64,000 nucleotides of DNA from Thioalkalivibrio sp. ALJ24 (GCF_000377785.1 NZ_KB898724.1:62001-126000); one strand, 5' to 3'; positions 46,856 through 57,282 are shown, numbered from the stretch's first letter. Notes: generated from the sequence alone by a model not told the origin. Program-made: numbers and translations.

Positions 46856-49339
46856 ATGACCGACGACCGTCCTTCCCAGAACGAGGTGGAATCGCCCGTC
46901 AAGCGTGTTGCGGTACTGCCGCTGCGCGATGTTGTGGTGTATCCGCATATGGTCATCCCGCTGTTCGTGGGGCGCGAGAAATCGATTCGCGCGCTGGATT
47001 CGGCGATGGCGCAGAACAAGCAGGTGCTGCTGGTGGCGCAGAAAAGCGCCGAGGTGGACGAGCCCGGGGCCGATGATCTCCACGAGATCGGTACCCTGGG
47101 CAATATCCTGCAGCTGCTGCGCCTGCCCGACGGCACCATCAAGGTGCTGGTGGAAGGGGCCCAGCGCGCCCGGGTGATGGATGTCTCCACCACCGGCGAT
47201 GCGGAGCAGGAAGAAGACTATTTCGTCTCCGACATCCGCCTGATCGACGAGGAATACGACACCGAGGACAAGGAGCTGGAGGTTCTCGGGCGTTCCGCGC
47301 TGAACCAGTTCGAGCAGTACATCAAGCTAAACAAGAAGGTGCCGCCGGAGATCCTGACTTCGCTCGCCGGGATCGACGACACTTCCCGCCTGGCGGACAC
47401 CATCGCCGCGCACATGTCGCTCAAGCTCGAAGAGAAGCAGCAGGTCCTCGAGATCGCCAACGTGCGCGAGCGCCTGGAGCATCTGGTCGCGCGCATCGAA
47501 GGCGAGATGGACGTGCTGCAGATCGAGAAGAAGATCCGCGGGCGCGTGAAGCAGCAGATGGAGAAATCCCAGCGCGAGTACTACCTGAATGAGCAGATGA
47601 AGGCCATTCAGAAGGAGCTGGGCGACCTCGAAGACGCCCCCAACGAGCAGGAAGACCTGGCGGAGAAGATCGAGAACGCCGGGATGCCTGAAGAGGCCAA
47701 GAAGAAGGCGACCGCGGAGCTGAACAAGCTCAAGATGATGTCGCCGATGTCGGCCGAGGCCACGGTCGTGCGCAGCTACATTGACTGGCTGGTCAGCGTG
47801 CCGTGGAAGAAGAAGACGCGCGTCAGCAAGGATCTCAAGCGGGCGGAGAAGATCCTCAACGAGGACCACTACGGCCTCGAGGAGGTCAAGCAGCGCATCC
47901 TCGAATACCTCGCGGTGCAGTCGCGCGTGCGCAAGCTGAAGGGTCCGATCCTGTGCCTGGTGGGGCCGCCCGGCGTGGGCAAGACCTCGCTGGGGCAGTC
48001 CATCGCCCGGGCCACCAACCGCAAGTTCATGCGCATGGCGCTGGGCGGGGTGCGTGACGAGGCCGAGATCCGTGGCCATCGGCGTACCTACATCGGCTCG
48101 CTGCCGGGCAAGATCATCCAGAACCTGACGAAGGTCGGCGTGCGTAATCCGCTGTTCCTGCTCGACGAGATCGACAAGATGGCGATGGACTTCCGCGGTG
48201 ACCCGGCATCGGCCATGCTCGAGGTGCTGGACCCGGAACAGAATCACACTTTCAGCGATCATTACCTGGAAGTGGATTACGACCTCTCCGACGTGATGTT
48301 CGTGGCCACCGCGAACAGCATGCACATCCCGGGGCCGCTGCTGGACCGGATGGAGGTGATCCGTCTGTCCGGCTACACCGAGGACGAGAAGGTCAACATC
48401 GCGCATACCTACCTGATCCCCAAGCAGATCAAGACCAACGGCCTGAAGAAGGGCGAGATCAACATCTCCGATGCGGCCGTGCGCGACATCGTGCGCTACT
48501 ACACCCGCGAGGCGGGGGTGCGTTCGCTGGAGCGCGAGATCGCCAAGATCTGCCGCAAGGTGGTCAAGCAGCGCACGCTGGCGCGCGGCAAGGACGCCGA
48601 CCGGATGACCTCGGTCACGCCCAAGACCCTGGACAAGTACCTGGGCGTGCGGCGTTATCGCTTCGGTCAGGCGGACGAAGCCGATCGTGTCGGCCAGGTC
48701 ACCGGCCTGGCGTGGACCGAGGTGGGCGGCGAGCTGCTGACCATCGAGGCCTCGGTGGTGCCGGGCAAGGGCAAGACCCAGCAGACCGGCAAACTGGGGG
48801 ACGTGATGCAGGAGTCGATCCATGCCGCCCTGACCGTGGTGCGTTCGCGCGCCGAGGCCCTGGGGCTGGCCGACGACTTCCATGAGAAGAAGGATCTGCA
48901 CATCCACGTGCCCGAGGGGGCGACGCCCAAGGACGGCCCGTCAGCCGGTATCGGCATGTGCACCGCCATCGTTTCCGCGCTGACCGGGATTCCGGTGCGC
49001 GCCGACGTGGCCATGACCGGCGAGATCACCCTGCGTGGTCAGGTGCTGCCGATTGGCGGACTCAAGGAGAAGCTGCTGGCGGCCCATCGGGGCGGGATCC
49101 GCACCGTGCTGATCCCGGAAGAGAACGAGAAGGATCTCGTGGATATCCCGAAGAACATCAAGCAGAAACTCGACATTCGTCCCGTACGCTGGATCGACGA
49201 GGTGCTGGAGGTGGCCCTTGCCGAACTCCCCGAGGCCCGGGCGGGCGGCGCCGACGAGGGACAGGAGGCCCCGGCTGAAGAGGTCGTCAGCAAGAAGAAG
49301 AAGCCGGCCGGCGGACGCGGACGGGTCCGCCATCACTGA
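46856..49339 (+). CDS. lon: ATP-dependent Lon protease (LonA)
   Basis: An 827-residue LonA: N-terminal substrate domain (about 15-210), coiled coil, AAA+ module with Walker A GPPGVGKT (370-377), and a protease domain with the Ser696-Lys739 dyad (DGPSAG and GLKEKLLAA; same 43-residue spacing as E. coli Ser679/Lys722). About 40 residues longer than E. coli at the C-terminus, where the tail is Lys/Arg/Gly-rich ([12 protein letters not shown]). Degrades misfolded and regulatory proteins. Confidence 0.98.
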   Translation: MTDDRPSQNEVESPVKRVAVLPLRDVVVYPHMVIPLFVGREKSIRALDSAMAQNKQVLLVAQKSAEVDEPGADDLHEIGTLGNILQLLRLPDGTIKVLVEGAQRARVMDVSTTGDAEQEEDYFVSDIRLIDEEYDTEDKELEVLGRSALNQFEQYIKLNKKVPPEILTSLAGIDDTSRLADTIAAHMSLKLEEKQQVLEIANVRERLEHLVARIEGEMDVLQIEKKIRGRVKQQMEKSQREYYLNEQMKAIQKELGDLEDAPNEQEDLAEKIENAGMPEEAKKKATAELNKLKMMSPMSAEATVVRSYIDWLVSVPWKKKTRVSKDLKRAEKILNEDHYGLEEVKQRILEYLAVQSRVRKLKGPILCLVGPPGVGKTSLGQSIARATNRKFMRMALGGVRDEAEIRGHRRTYIGSLPGKIIQNLTKVGVRNPLFLLDEIDKMAMDFRGDPASAMLEVLDPEQNHTFSDHYLEVDYDLSDVMFVATANSMHIPGPLLDRMEVIRLSGYTEDEKVNIAHTYLIPKQIKTNGLKKGEINISDAAVRDIVRYYTREAGVRSLEREIAKICRKVVKQRTLARGKDADRMTSVTPKTLDKYLGVRRYRFGQADEADRVGQVTGLAWTEVGGELLTIEASVVPGKGKTQQTGKLGDVMQESIHAALTVVRSRAEALGLADDFHEKKDLHIHVPEGATPKDGPSAGIGMCTAIVSALTGIPVRADVAMTGEITLRGQVLPIGGLKEKLLAAHRGGIRTVLIPEENEKDLVDIPKNIKQKLDIRPVRWIDEVLEVALAELPEARAGGADEGQEAPAEEVVSKKKKPAGGRGRVRHH

Positions 49340-49363
49340 TCGGACCGGGCGCGGGCACTGCGA

Positions 49364-49393
49364 TTGACACCTTTTCCGGGGCCTTGCTATAAC
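49364..49393 (+). promoter_or_regulatory. sigma-70 promoter for hupB
   Basis: A perfect -35 TTGACA (49364-49369) and TATAAC (49388-49393) with 18-base spacing, one of the best matches in the window. It predicts a leader of about 135 bases before the hupB ATG. Confidence 0.75.
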
Positions 49394-49534
49394 CCTGATC
49401 GCATTGTCCGCATCCGGCTGTCGAGCGTCTCCCCGTTTTGTTTCGCGGCCCGTGGCGATTTCGGCCCGAATTGTTGTAAGCTTGGCGCCTGCCGGCTGCA
49501 CGCCCGAGTCACCAAAAAGATAAGGAATCGTTTC

Positions 49535-49807
49535 ATGAATAAATCCGAATTGATCGACGCGATCGCCGCGGAAGCCGACGTCCCCAAGGCCCAGGCCGGC
49601 AAGGTGGTGGACGCCATGGTGAGTGTAATCGGGGATTCCCTCGCGAAGGGTGATCAGGTATCCTTGGTTGGCTTTGGCACGTTCCTGGTGCGTGAACGTG
49701 AGGCGCGTACCGGTCGCAATCCGCGTACGGGCGAGACCATCCAGATCGCCGCGTCGAAGACGCCGGGCTTCAAGGCTGGTAAAGCGCTCAAGGATCGGGT
49801 AAACTAA
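49535..49807 (+). CDS. hupB: DNA-binding protein HU-beta
   Basis: A 90-residue histone-like protein with the family N-terminus [11 protein letters not shown] and the beta-arm segment (about 53-75, with [12 protein letters not shown]). Bends and compacts DNA as a dimer. The frame is open to 49364, but the ATG at 49535 has an AAGGAA site and the correct length. It lies downstream of lon as in E. coli and 11 bases before tRNA-Val. Confidence 0.97.
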   Translation: MNKSELIDAIAAEADVPKAQAGKVVDAMVSVIGDSLAKGDQVSLVGFGTFLVREREARTGRNPRTGETIQIAASKTPGFKAGKALKDRVN

Positions 49808-49818
49808 AGAGCTTTACC

Positions 49819-49894
49819 GGGTGCTTAGCTCAGTTGGTAGAGCGTCGCCCTTACAAGGCGAATGTCGGCGGTTCGAACCCGTCAGCACCCACCA
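49819..49894 (+). tRNA. tRNA-Val (anticodon TAC)
   Basis: 76 bases with encoded CCA. Acceptor GGGTGCT / AGCACCC, anticodon stem TCGCC / GGCGA around CTTACAA, anticodon TAC. It follows hupB closely with no terminator, so it may be processed from the hup transcript. Confidence 0.97.
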
Positions 49895-49936
49895 GATGCA
49901 GCCAATGAAAATGCAGGGGCTGCGCTGCAAGAATAC

Positions 49937-50013
49937 GGAGCGGTAGTTCAGTTGGTTAGAATACCGGCCTGTCACGCCGGGGGTCGCGGGTTCGAGTCCC
50001 GTCCGCTCCGCCA
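49937..50013 (+). tRNA. tRNA-Asp (anticodon GTC)
   Basis: 77 bases with encoded CCA. Acceptor GGAGCGG / CCGCTCC, anticodon loop CTGTCAC with GTC, T loop TTCGAGT. Followed at once by a terminator. Confidence 0.97.
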
Positions 50014-50020
50014 TATTTCG

Positions 50021-50047
50021 AAAGGCGCCCTCCGGGGCGCCTTTTTT
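50021..50047 (+). terminator. Rho-independent terminator after tRNA-Asp
   Basis: Stem AAGGCGCCC / GGGGCGCCTT with a short loop, followed by TTTTTTG. It would end the hup-tRNA transcript. Confidence 0.85.
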
Positions 50048-50128
50048 GTTTCTGGTTTTCTCTTGTTTTTTGAACTTGTGATTGCCGGGGGCGCACCGGG
50101 CCGCGGGACAGACGGCGGGATACGCTCC

Positions 50129-50137
50129 TGCTAATAT
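50129..50137 (+). promoter_or_regulatory. extended -10 promoter element before ppiD
   Basis: TGCTAATAT, an extended -10 (TGN plus TAATAT), 41 bases before the ppiD ATG. No good -35 is visible, which is usual for extended -10 promoters. Confidence 0.5.
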
Positions 50138-50177
50138 GTCGGGTCGTTTCCATTGAATCCGAACGGACGAAACCAGG

Positions 50178-52067
50178 ATGCTGCAAGCAATTCGAGACCG
50201 GGCGACCGGCTGGCTCGCCTACGCCATCATCGGCCTGATTGCCGTGCCCTTTGCCCTGTGGGGCGTGGGCGAATACTTCGGCGGGGCGGCGGATGTCGTT
50301 GCGGCCGAAGTCAACGGCGTCGACATCGACACGCGCTCCGTGCACGAGGAGGCTCGCGCACAGCGCGACGAGATCCGGCGGATGTTCGGTGGCGAGGTGC
50401 CCGAGGAATTCGATGATGCCGGGATCCGCCTGCAGGCCCTGGAGACGCTGATCCGCGAGACCCTGCTGCGCCAGGCCGCGGAGGATCTCGGCTTTACCGC
50501 CGCCAGCGAGACGGTGCGTCAGGAGATCCGTGCGATGCCGGTGTTCCAGGAGGGCGGCCGGTTCAGCCCGGAACGCTATTCCCAGTTGCTTTCGGCCCAG
50601 CGTATCAGTCCGGCCGACTTCGAAGACGACATCAGCCGTTCTCTGGTGCTGGCCCAGCTGCAGGGCGGGGTGCGCGATTCCGGTCGTTTCGACGATGCCC
50701 TGGTCGAGGATTTTGCTGCGCTGCGCAATCAGGTGCGGACGGTCAGCTGGCGGTTATTCGCTGCGGATGATTTCGATCGCCCGGATGTGGTCGACGACGA
50801 CGCGATCGAGGAATATTACGAGGCCAATCCGGACGAGTTCACCACCGAGGAGCGCCTGCGGGTGGAGTATCTGCAGCTCGATCCGGAATCGCTGGAAGAC
50901 GCGGTGGAGCTGACCGAGGAGGACATCGAGGAACACTACCGCGCCAATCGCTCGCGTTACGAAGAACCCGAGCTGCGTGACGTGCGCGTGATCCGTCTGG
51001 ACGACGAGGATGACGCCGAGTCCCTCATCAAGGAGCTGCGTGAGCGCATCCAGGACGGGGAGGACTTCGCCGATCTGGCCGAGGAATACTCGGAGGACAG
51101 CCTGAGTGCGGGCCGCGGCGGACGCATGGGCGAACTGGCCCGTGGGGACCTGGACTCCTCGACCCTGGAGACGGTGATCTTCAGCCTGCCCGAGGGACGC
51201 GTGAGCGAACCGGTGCGCGCGGACGGCCGCTGGTACATCATCGAGGTGACCTCGGTGGAGGACGCCCGGGCGCAGCCTCTGGAAGACGTGCGTGATGACG
51301 TGGAGGCGGATCTGCGTGACCGGACCGCCGAGCAGCTGCAGATCGACGCGCTGGACGACCTGCTGTCGCTGACGGTCGAGGTGCCAGACAGCCTGGAGCC
51401 GGCGGCCGATGCCACCGGCCTCGAGATCCGCACCAGTGACTGGTTTACCCGGGACCAGGGCGAAGGGATCGCCGAGGCGCGCGCAGTGCGTGAGGCGGCG
51501 TTCTCCGACCGCGTGCGCGAGGGCGGGGAAAACAGCGATGCGCTGGATATGGACGACGGTTCCACGGTGGTGCTGCGGATCGCCGAACGCGAGGAAGCGG
51601 AGCTGCGCCCGCTGGAGGACGTGGAGGAAGACATCCGCGCACGTCTGCAGCGCGAAGCCGCGGCCGAGGCGGCCGCGGAGGCCGGTGATGAGTTGATCGC
51701 CGGTCTGCGCGAGGCCGATCCTTGGGATGACGCGATCGAGGACCCCGATGCGTGGGTGCGCGGTCGTGAACTCACGCGCGAAGCGCGCGAGGATGATATC
51801 CCGTCGGGACTGGTGCCCCCGGTGTTCCGCCTGGCGGCACCGGATGGCGATACGCCGGTGATCGCCGGGATCCGTCTGGGCGACGGTGATTTCGCGGTCA
51901 CCGTGCTTGAGCGGGTCGAAGCCGGTGGGGTGCAGGAGGACCCGGCCCTGCGCGAGCAGGCCCGCCAGCAGCTGCAGACCGCCTACGGCAGCGCCGAGCT
52001 GCGGGCCTATCTGGAGTGGCTGGAGTCGCAGGCGGATATCCGCCGTTACCCGGAAAACCTCGAGTAA
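50178..52067 (+). CDS. ppiD: peptidyl-prolyl cis-trans isomerase / folding factor PpiD
   Basis: A 629-residue periplasmic chaperone anchored by one N-terminal helix (about 14-34). A SurA-N-like domain (about 35-160) is followed by a parvulin domain (about 250-355) and a second, divergent parvulin-like region. Assists proteins leaving the SecYEG translocon. The soluble part is extremely rich in Asp and Glu, more than enteric PpiD, which fits a salt-adapted periplasm. Downstream of hup, as in E. coli (lon-hupB-ppiD). Confidence 0.94.
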   Translation: MLQAIRDRATGWLAYAIIGLIAVPFALWGVGEYFGGAADVVAAEVNGVDIDTRSVHEEARAQRDEIRRMFGGEVPEEFDDAGIRLQALETLIRETLLRQAAEDLGFTAASETVRQEIRAMPVFQEGGRFSPERYSQLLSAQRISPADFEDDISRSLVLAQLQGGVRDSGRFDDALVEDFAALRNQVRTVSWRLFAADDFDRPDVVDDDAIEEYYEANPDEFTTEERLRVEYLQLDPESLEDAVELTEEDIEEHYRANRSRYEEPELRDVRVIRLDDEDDAESLIKELRERIQDGEDFADLAEEYSEDSLSAGRGGRMGELARGDLDSSTLETVIFSLPEGRVSEPVRADGRWYIIEVTSVEDARAQPLEDVRDDVEADLRDRTAEQLQIDALDDLLSLTVEVPDSLEPAADATGLEIRTSDWFTRDQGEGIAEARAVREAAFSDRVREGGENSDALDMDDGSTVVLRIAEREEAELRPLEDVEEDIRARLQREAAAEAAAEAGDELIAGLREADPWDDAIEDPDAWVRGRELTREAREDDIPSGLVPPVFRLAAPDGDTPVIAGIRLGDGDFAVTVLERVEAGGVQEDPALREQARQQLQTAYGSAELRAYLEWLESQADIRRYPENLE

Positions 52068-52116
52068 CTCCACCGGAGGCCCCGGGCCCGGTGGCCGCGG
52101 GAGGAAGGACAACAAA

Positions 52117-52146
52117 AAGGCCCGGCCATCACTGGCCGGGCCTTGT
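52117..52146. terminator. bidirectional terminator between ppiD and fabI
   Basis: Stem AAGGCCCGGCCA / TGGCCGGGCCTT, with A residues before and T residues after it, so it can serve both convergent genes. Confidence 0.85.
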
Positions 52147-52169
52147 TTCTGGCGTATTCCGCCCGGGGC

Positions 52170-52970
52170 TTATTTGTCCAGGCCGATCTCGTGCTGGCCC
52201 AGGCCCACGGTGTTGTAGCCGGAATCGACATACATGACCTCGCCCGTGATGCCGGACGCGAGGTCCGAGCAGAGGAACGCACCGGCATTGCCGACCTGCT
52301 CGATGGTGACATTACGCCGCAGCGGGGCGTTGTTCTCCACGTGGTCGAGGATGCGCTTGAAGTCGCCGATCCCGGCGGCGGCCAGGGTACGGATAGGGCC
52401 GGCGGAGACCGCGTTGACGCGGGTGCCTTCCGGTCCCAGGGTGTAGGCGAGGTAACGCACGTTGGCCTCCAGGCTCGCCTTGGCCAGGCCCATCACGTTG
52501 TAGTTGGGCATGGAACGCTGCGCGCCGAGGTAGCTGAGCGTGAGGATGGATGCGTCCCGGTCTTTCATCATCGCGCGGCCGGCCTTGGCGAAGGCGGCCA
52601 GGGAGTAGGAGCTGATGTCGTGCGCGGTGCGGAAGCCGTCGCGTGTCATGTTGTCGAGGAAATCGCCGTCGAGCTCCTCCTTGGGCGCGAAGGCGACCGA
52701 GTGCACCAGGATATCCAGTCCGTCCCAGTAGTCGTCGAGTTGCTCGAAGACCTGTTCGATCTCGTCGTCGTTCTCGACGTTGCAGGGGATCAGGATGTCC
52801 GAGTCGAAGTCGGCGACCAGTTTTTCCACGCGGTCGCGCATCCGTTCGTTCTGGTAGGTGAAGGCCAGCTCCGCCCCTTCGCGGCGCATCGCCTCGGCGA
52901 TGCCGTAGGCGATGGAACGGTTGCTGGCGACCCCGACGATCAGGGCGCGCTTGCCGGTGAGAAAGCCCAT
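52170..52970 (-). CDS. fabI: enoyl-ACP reductase FabI
   Basis: A 266-residue NADH-dependent enoyl-ACP reductase, last step of each fatty-acid elongation round. The catalytic residues Tyr147, Tyr157 and Lys164 sit one position after those of E. coli FabI; the N-terminal NAD-binding motif is [21 protein letters not shown] precedes the ATG. An inverted repeat and direct repeats lie upstream (53001-53042). It stands alone. Confidence 0.97.
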   Translation of the reverse strand: MGFLTGKRALIVGVASNRSIAYGIAEAMRREGAELAFTYQNERMRDRVEKLVADFDSDILIPCNVENDDEIEQVFEQLDDYWDGLDILVHSVAFAPKEELDGDFLDNMTRDGFRTAHDISSYSLAAFAKAGRAMMKDRDASILTLSYLGAQRSMPNYNVMGLAKASLEANVRYLAYTLGPEGTRVNAVSAGPIRTLAAAGIGDFKRILDHVENNAPLRRNVTIEQVGNAGAFLCSDLASGITGEVMYVDSGYNTVGLGQHEIGLDK

Positions 52971-53000
52971 GAAACTCTCCTTGATGACGTAGTGCGGTCA

Positions 53001-53042
53001 GGGAAATACCGGGATCGGCATTTCCCGAATCGGCATATCTCG
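53001..53042. promoter_or_regulatory. inverted and direct repeats upstream of fabI
   Basis: Perfect 7-base arms GGGAAAT (53001-53007) and ATTTCCC (53020-53026), followed by two imperfect copies of ATCGGCATWTCYCG starting at about 53014 and 53029. They lie 31-72 bases upstream of the fabI ATG on its transcribed side. A regulatory role is possible; no known operator was recognised. Confidence 0.35.
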
Positions 53043-53115
53043 GGGGCGAGGCCCCATGCTTCCGCGATCATACCGATGTGTCCGGGGGCGGGCTACCTGC
53101 TCGCCCGGGCGGATC

Positions 53116-54681
53116 TCAGCCACCGGCGCGCGCGACAATGGCGTCGGCTTCATCGACATGCAGGACCAGCGTCTCGCCGGCGCGGATGCTGTCACCGTTC
53201 AGGCCATTCCAGCGGCGTACATCATCCACGGACACCTCGAAGCGCCGGGCAATGGCCGACAGCGAGTCGCCCGGCCGCACCTCGTACTCGATGCTGCCGT
53301 CGGCAACCGCGTCATGTGCCACACGCAGGGTGTCGCCCGGCTGCAGGGTGGCGTCGCGCCCGAGGTCGTTGGCCTCGCGCAGTTCCCGGATGCTCATGCC
53401 CGTGGACTGGCTGATGGTCCACAGGCTGTCCCCGGGACGGACCTCGTATTCACCGAAGTCTTCGGCGGCGGTCCGTGTGGGCCGACCGGGTGCGTCGTCC
53501 TCGCCCACCGGCAGGCGCAGGGTCTGCCCGGCACGGATCATGTCACCGTTGAGGTCGTTCATCTCGCGGACGACGGCGACATCGGTGCCCGCATCGCGTG
53601 CGATGCGGCCGAGGTTGTCGCCGTTCTCGACGGTGTACTCGCGAAAACGCAGCAAGGGCTCGTCGCCGTGGTCGGCGAGCGCCGTCTCGATCTCGCCGGC
53701 GGCGTCGCGCGGGACGAACAGGTGACGCGCATGCTCGGGGTGGGTGGCATGGCGGTGATAGCCGGGGTTGAGGCGTTCGAGCTCGTCCACGGTCAGGCCG
53801 GCCATCTCGGCGACCAGCGACAGATCGGACTGACGGCCCGGATCGACGATCTCCAGGGCCGGCTCATTGGCGACCGGGCTCAGTGTGACGTCGTGTTCCC
53901 CGGGGTCGCGGAACAGTTCCCGCAGGGCCAGCAGGCGCGGGACATAGGCATGGGGCTCGGCCGGGAGATCGAGACTCCAGTAGTCGGTGTCCTCGCCGCG
54001 CGCCGCGTTGGCATCCATCGCTCGTTTCACGTTGCCCTGTCCCCAGTTGTAGGCGGCCAGGGCCAAGTACCAGTCGTCGAAGCGCGAATGCAGGTATTCG
54101 AGGTAATCGAGCGCCGCGAGGGTCGACTGGTAGACATCGCGGCGACCGTCGTACCAGTCGTCCCGGTGCAGGTCGAAATGGTCGCCGGTCGCGGGGATGA
54201 ACTGCCAGATCCCGGCGGCGCGTCCGCTGGAGGTCGCCTCGGGGGCGTAGCCACTCTCCACGATGGGGAGCAGCAGGAGTTCCGCGGGCATGTCGCGGGC
54301 CTCCAGCTCGGAAAGGATGAAATAGGCGAAGGGCTCGGCGCGGCGCGTGGCCATCTCGATGATGCGGGGCTGATCGCGGTAGTGGTCGATGTAGCGATCG
54401 ACCCGCTCGTTACGCAGTTCCTCGTCGAAGCCGAAGCTGCGGCGCGTGCGTTCCCACAGATCGTCGGTTTCCTCTGCCCGGTCTTCGGCCTTTTCCGCCT
54501 GCCGTTCGACGGCGTCTGCCACGTCTTCCGGGGTGCGGGTATCGACCTGCGGCGTGTGGTCGCCGGATTCGGCGGACTCCAGTGACCGGTCCCGGTCGTG
54601 TAGGCTACAACCGGAGAGCAGGGCCAGAGACACGGCCAGGGCCAGGGGGCGGACGGGTACGGCAGGGTGGCGTAATTTCAT
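53116..54681 (-). CDS. mltD: membrane-bound lytic murein transglycosylase D (SLT + LysM)
   Basis: A 521-residue lipoprotein: lipobox LLSGC (Cys near 26), an acidic linker, an SLT goose-lysozyme-type domain (about 130-270) with the catalytic Glu in LPIVESGY and the AGIWQFIPATG signature, then three clear LysM repeats (about 360-405, 425-470 and 475-520). Cleaves peptidoglycan glycosidic bonds with anhydromuropeptide release. The start is uncertain by two codons (54681 or 54687); neither has a good ribosome site. Divergent from the methyltransferase gene, as mltD is from gloB/yafS/rnhA in E. coli, except that no gloB is present. Confidence 0.92.
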   Translation of the reverse strand: MKLRHPAVPVRPLALAVSLALLSGCSLHDRDRSLESAESGDHTPQVDTRTPEDVADAVERQAEKAEDRAEETDDLWERTRRSFGFDEELRNERVDRYIDHYRDQPRIIEMATRRAEPFAYFILSELEARDMPAELLLLPIVESGYAPEATSSGRAAGIWQFIPATGDHFDLHRDDWYDGRRDVYQSTLAALDYLEYLHSRFDDWYLALAAYNWGQGNVKRAMDANAARGEDTDYWSLDLPAEPHAYVPRLLALRELFRDPGEHDVTLSPVANEPALEIVDPGRQSDLSLVAEMAGLTVDELERLNPGYHRHATHPEHARHLFVPRDAAGEIETALADHGDEPLLRFREYTVENGDNLGRIARDAGTDVAVVREMNDLNGDMIRAGQTLRLPVGEDDAPGRPTRTAAEDFGEYEVRPGDSLWTISQSTGMSIRELREANDLGRDATLQPGDTLRVAHDAVADGSIEYEVRPGDSLSAIARRFEVSVDDVRRWNGLNGDSIRAGETLVLHVDEADAIVARAGG

Positions 54682-54718
54682 GGGCATGAAGGATAAACCA
54701 GCGAACCCGGAGTACCAA

Positions 54719-55447
54719 ATGCGGATGCGGGAATGTCTGGGCGAGTGGTATGCCCAGCCGCAGGGGCGGCGCGTGCGCGAGCGCCTGCTGGACCGCATGC
54801 GCCGCCACGCGACGGGCAGTCCGCTGGATGTCGCGGTGGAACTGGCACCGGCCCCGCTGATGGATCCCGAGGCCCATGATCAGGCCCGGGTCGTGCGCGT
54901 CGCCCCGCCGCGCGCGGACATCCGCATCGACCCCGAGTCCTGGGCCCTGGAGAGCGCCGGCGCCCGCATGGTGGTGCTCGGCCACCCGTGCAGCTGGAGC
55001 GCGCAGCCACAGGTGGTGGTCAACGAGGCCGCGCGGGTGCTGGAGCCCGAGGGGCACCTGTTCATGCTGGAGGCGAATCGGCTGCACGGTGACCCGGAGG
55101 CGGGCCTGTGGCCCTCGCCGCTGCCCGAGGGGCTGCGCGCGGTGCGTTATCGCGGGATGCTGGGCGAGGCCGGTCTGGAGGTGCTGGAACAGTGGAACCT
55201 CAGTCTGCTGCCACCGGGGCTGTCGGTCACGTGGCAGCGCCGGCTGGCGCGCCTGGATCCGTGGACGCTGCGGGGCGTGCCGCCACTGGCGGGGGTAATC
55301 CTGACCATCGCGCACAAGCGGGTGGAGGAGCCGCTGCGCCCGGCGCGCGGCATGCAGTTCGCCCGTCCGGCTCCGGCTCCCGGTATCGCCGTTTCCCGCG
55401 TATCATGCGCCGGCGAACGCGACGAGGCGGGGGACGCGCATGACTGA
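54719..55447 (+). CDS. YafS-like methyltransferase
   Basis: A 242-residue class I SAM-dependent methyltransferase-like protein, corresponding to E. coli YafS by gene order (next to rnhA-dnaQ) and by motifs such as LGEWYAQ and [16 protein letters not shown]. The typical GxGxG SAM loop is not visible, so activity is uncertain. ATG 54719 has a GGAG site 7 bases before it and was preferred over 54680 and 54686, which would overlap the mltD start. The 3' end overlaps rnhA by 8 bases. Confidence 0.78.
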   Translation: MRMRECLGEWYAQPQGRRVRERLLDRMRRHATGSPLDVAVELAPAPLMDPEAHDQARVVRVAPPRADIRIDPESWALESAGARMVVLGHPCSWSAQPQVVVNEAARVLEPEGHLFMLEANRLHGDPEAGLWPSPLPEGLRAVRYRGMLGEAGLEVLEQWNLSLLPPGLSVTWQRRLARLDPWTLRGVPPLAGVILTIAHKRVEEPLRPARGMQFARPAPAPGIAVSRVSCAGERDEAGDAHD

Positions 55448-55898
55448 CGACGACCGGGTGTACATCTACACCGACGGAGCCTGTCGCGGCAATCCGGGCC
55501 CGGGTGGCTGGGGCGCGGTGCTGCGGTACCGGGGCCACGAGCGCGAGCTCTACGGTGGCGAGGACGAGACCACCAACAACCGCATGGAGCTGACGGCGGC
55601 CATCCGGGCCCTGCAGACGCTGCAGCGGCCCTGCCGGGTGGAGCTGGTGACCGATTCGAAGTACGTGAAACAGGGCGTGACCGAATGGCTGCCGGGCTGG
55701 AAGCGGCGCAACTGGCGTTCGGCCTCCGGGCAGCCGGTGAAGAACCGGGATCTGTGGGAGGCCCTGGATGCCGAGGCCGGCCGCCATTCGATCGAGTGGT
55801 ACTGGGTGCGCGGGCACAGCGGCCACCCGGAGAACGAACGTGCCGACCAGCTGGCGAACGCCGGCATCGACGAGCTGCTGGACGGCACCACCGGTTAA
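55440..55898 (+). CDS. rnhA: ribonuclease HI
   Basis: A 152-residue type 1 RNase H with the DEDD residues Asp12, Glu50, Asp72 and a final Asp in NERADQLAN. It removes RNA from RNA-DNA hybrids. It starts within the end of the methyltransferase gene and is followed 38 bases later by dnaQ; in E. coli these two are divergent, here they are co-directional. Confidence 0.98.
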   Translation: MTDDDRVYIYTDGACRGNPGPGGWGAVLRYRGHERELYGGEDETTNNRMELTAAIRALQTLQRPCRVELVTDSKYVKQGVTEWLPGWKRRNWRSASGQPVKNRDLWEALDAEAGRHSIEWYWVRGHSGHPENERADQLANAGIDELLDGTTG

Positions 55899-55936
55899 GG
55901 AAATACTGATCCGTGTTTCCTTGAGGAGACCGCAAC

Positions 55937-56653
55937 ATGCGACAGATCGTGCTGGATACCGAGACCACCGGCCTGGAACCGGCGGACGGTCACCGGATCA
56001 TCGAGATCGGCTGCCTGGAGCTGGACAACCGCCGGCCCACCGGCCGGGTCTGGCACCATTACATTCAGCCGGATCGCGAGATCGACGCCGGCGCGGTGGC
56101 GGTGCACGGAATCAACAACGCGTTTCTGGCGGACAAGCCGCGTTTTGCCGACCTGGCAGCAGAATTCGTCGAGTTCGTGCGCGGCGCCGAGCTGGTGATC
56201 CACAACGCGCCGTTCGATGTCGGCTTTCTCGATCACGAACTGCGGCTGCTGGGTGGGCAGGCGCCGGCGGAGTCGGTGACCGAGATCTGCGAGGTGCTGG
56301 ATTCGCTGGTGCTGGCGCGGCGCATGCACCCCGGCAGCCGCAACTCGCTGGATGCCCTGTGCAAGCGCTACGGGGTGGATGCCTCGGACCGGACCCTGCA
56401 CGGCGCGCTGCTGGACGCCGAGCTGCTGGCCGACGTCTATCTGGCGATGACCGGCGGGCAGGTGAGCCTGACCCTGGACAGCGATTCCGGCCAGGAGACC
56501 GGCTCGGAGGCGCCGGCGCGGGCACGGCGTTCGGGGCAGCCGCTCCCGGTCGTGGAGCCGTCGGCGGAGGAGGCGGCCGCCCATGCCGAGCTGCTGACGG
56601 TGCTGGACGAGGCGGCGGGGGGGACCTGCCGCTGGCGCGCGGCCGGCGGATGA
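55937..56653 (+). CDS. dnaQ: DNA polymerase III epsilon subunit (proofreading exonuclease)
   Basis: A 238-residue DEDDh 3'-5' exonuclease: Asp7 and Glu9 in LDTETTG, Asp in NAPFDVGFLDHEL (about 96), and His/Asp in HGALLDAELLADVY (about 155-168). The C-terminal tail that binds the alpha subunit follows a linker. TTGAGGAG precedes the ATG. Convergent with smpB. Confidence 0.97.
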   Translation: MRQIVLDTETTGLEPADGHRIIEIGCLELDNRRPTGRVWHHYIQPDREIDAGAVAVHGINNAFLADKPRFADLAAEFVEFVRGAELVIHNAPFDVGFLDHELRLLGGQAPAESVTEICEVLDSLVLARRMHPGSRNSLDALCKRYGVDASDRTLHGALLDAELLADVYLAMTGGQVSLTLDSDSGQETGSEAPARARRSGQPLPVVEPSAEEAAAHAELLTVLDEAAGGTCRWRAAGG

Positions 56654-56674
56654 GTCGGCGTCAGCCGTTCTTGT

Positions 56675-57157
56675 TCAACGATTTTTCATGATGCGCGCCC
56701 GCTCGCGCTGCCAGTCCTGTTCCTTCTTGTCGGCGCGCTTGTCGTAGGCCTTCTTTCCCTTGGCCAGGCCGATCTCCAGTTTGGCCCGGCCGCGCTTCCA
56801 GTAGAGGGCCAGCGGCACCAGGGTGAACCCGCGGCGCTCCACCGCGCCGATCAGGCGGTTGATCTCGGAACGGTGCAGCAGCAGCTTGCGGGTGCGGCTC
56901 GCGTCCGGGTTAATGTGCGTGGAGGCCGTGGGCAGGGGCGTGAAATGGGCGCCGAACAGGTATGCCTCGCCGTTGCGCAGCAGGACGTAGGCCTCGCTGA
57001 TCTGCGCGCGGCCGGCCCGCAGTGACTTGACCTCCCAGCCCTCGAGGGCCAGTCCGGCCTCCAGCCGGTCCTCGATGTGGTAGTCGTGGCGGGCGCGCCG
57101 GTTGAGCGCGATGGTGCTGGAACCGTCCCCGCCGGTCTTGTTCTTTTTCTTGCCCAT
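56675..57157 (-). CDS. smpB: SsrA-binding protein SmpB
   Basis: A 160-residue tmRNA-binding protein needed for trans-translation. The OB core starts [17 protein letters not shown] (about 19-35) and the C-terminal tail ([20 protein letters not shown]) is intact. The N-terminus is a Lys-rich MGKKKNKTG. The frame is open further upstream, but the ATG at 57157 gives the family start. The tmRNA gene (ssrA), often close by, is not in the window. Confidence 0.97.
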   Translation of the reverse strand: MGKKKNKTGGDGSSTIALNRRARHDYHIEDRLEAGLALEGWEVKSLRAGRAQISEAYVLLRNGEAYLFGAHFTPLPTASTHINPDASRTRKLLLHRSEINRLIGAVERRGFTLVPLALYWKRGRAKLEIGLAKGKKAYDKRADKKEQDWQRERARIMKNR

Positions 57158-57282
57158 GGGGGCGCAGTGTACTCCAGGCGTCAACGGCCGGCATCCGGGG
57201 TCGGGGCGCGCGCCGCAACGGGGCAAGTTGAGTGCCGGGCGACCTTGGCTCACAATTCACGGGCAAAAACACGGAGATCCGC

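Noticed and set aside
49814-50014. 66-residue minus-strand open frame over tRNA-Val and tRNA-Asp
   Set aside because: Antisense of tRNA genes, as above.
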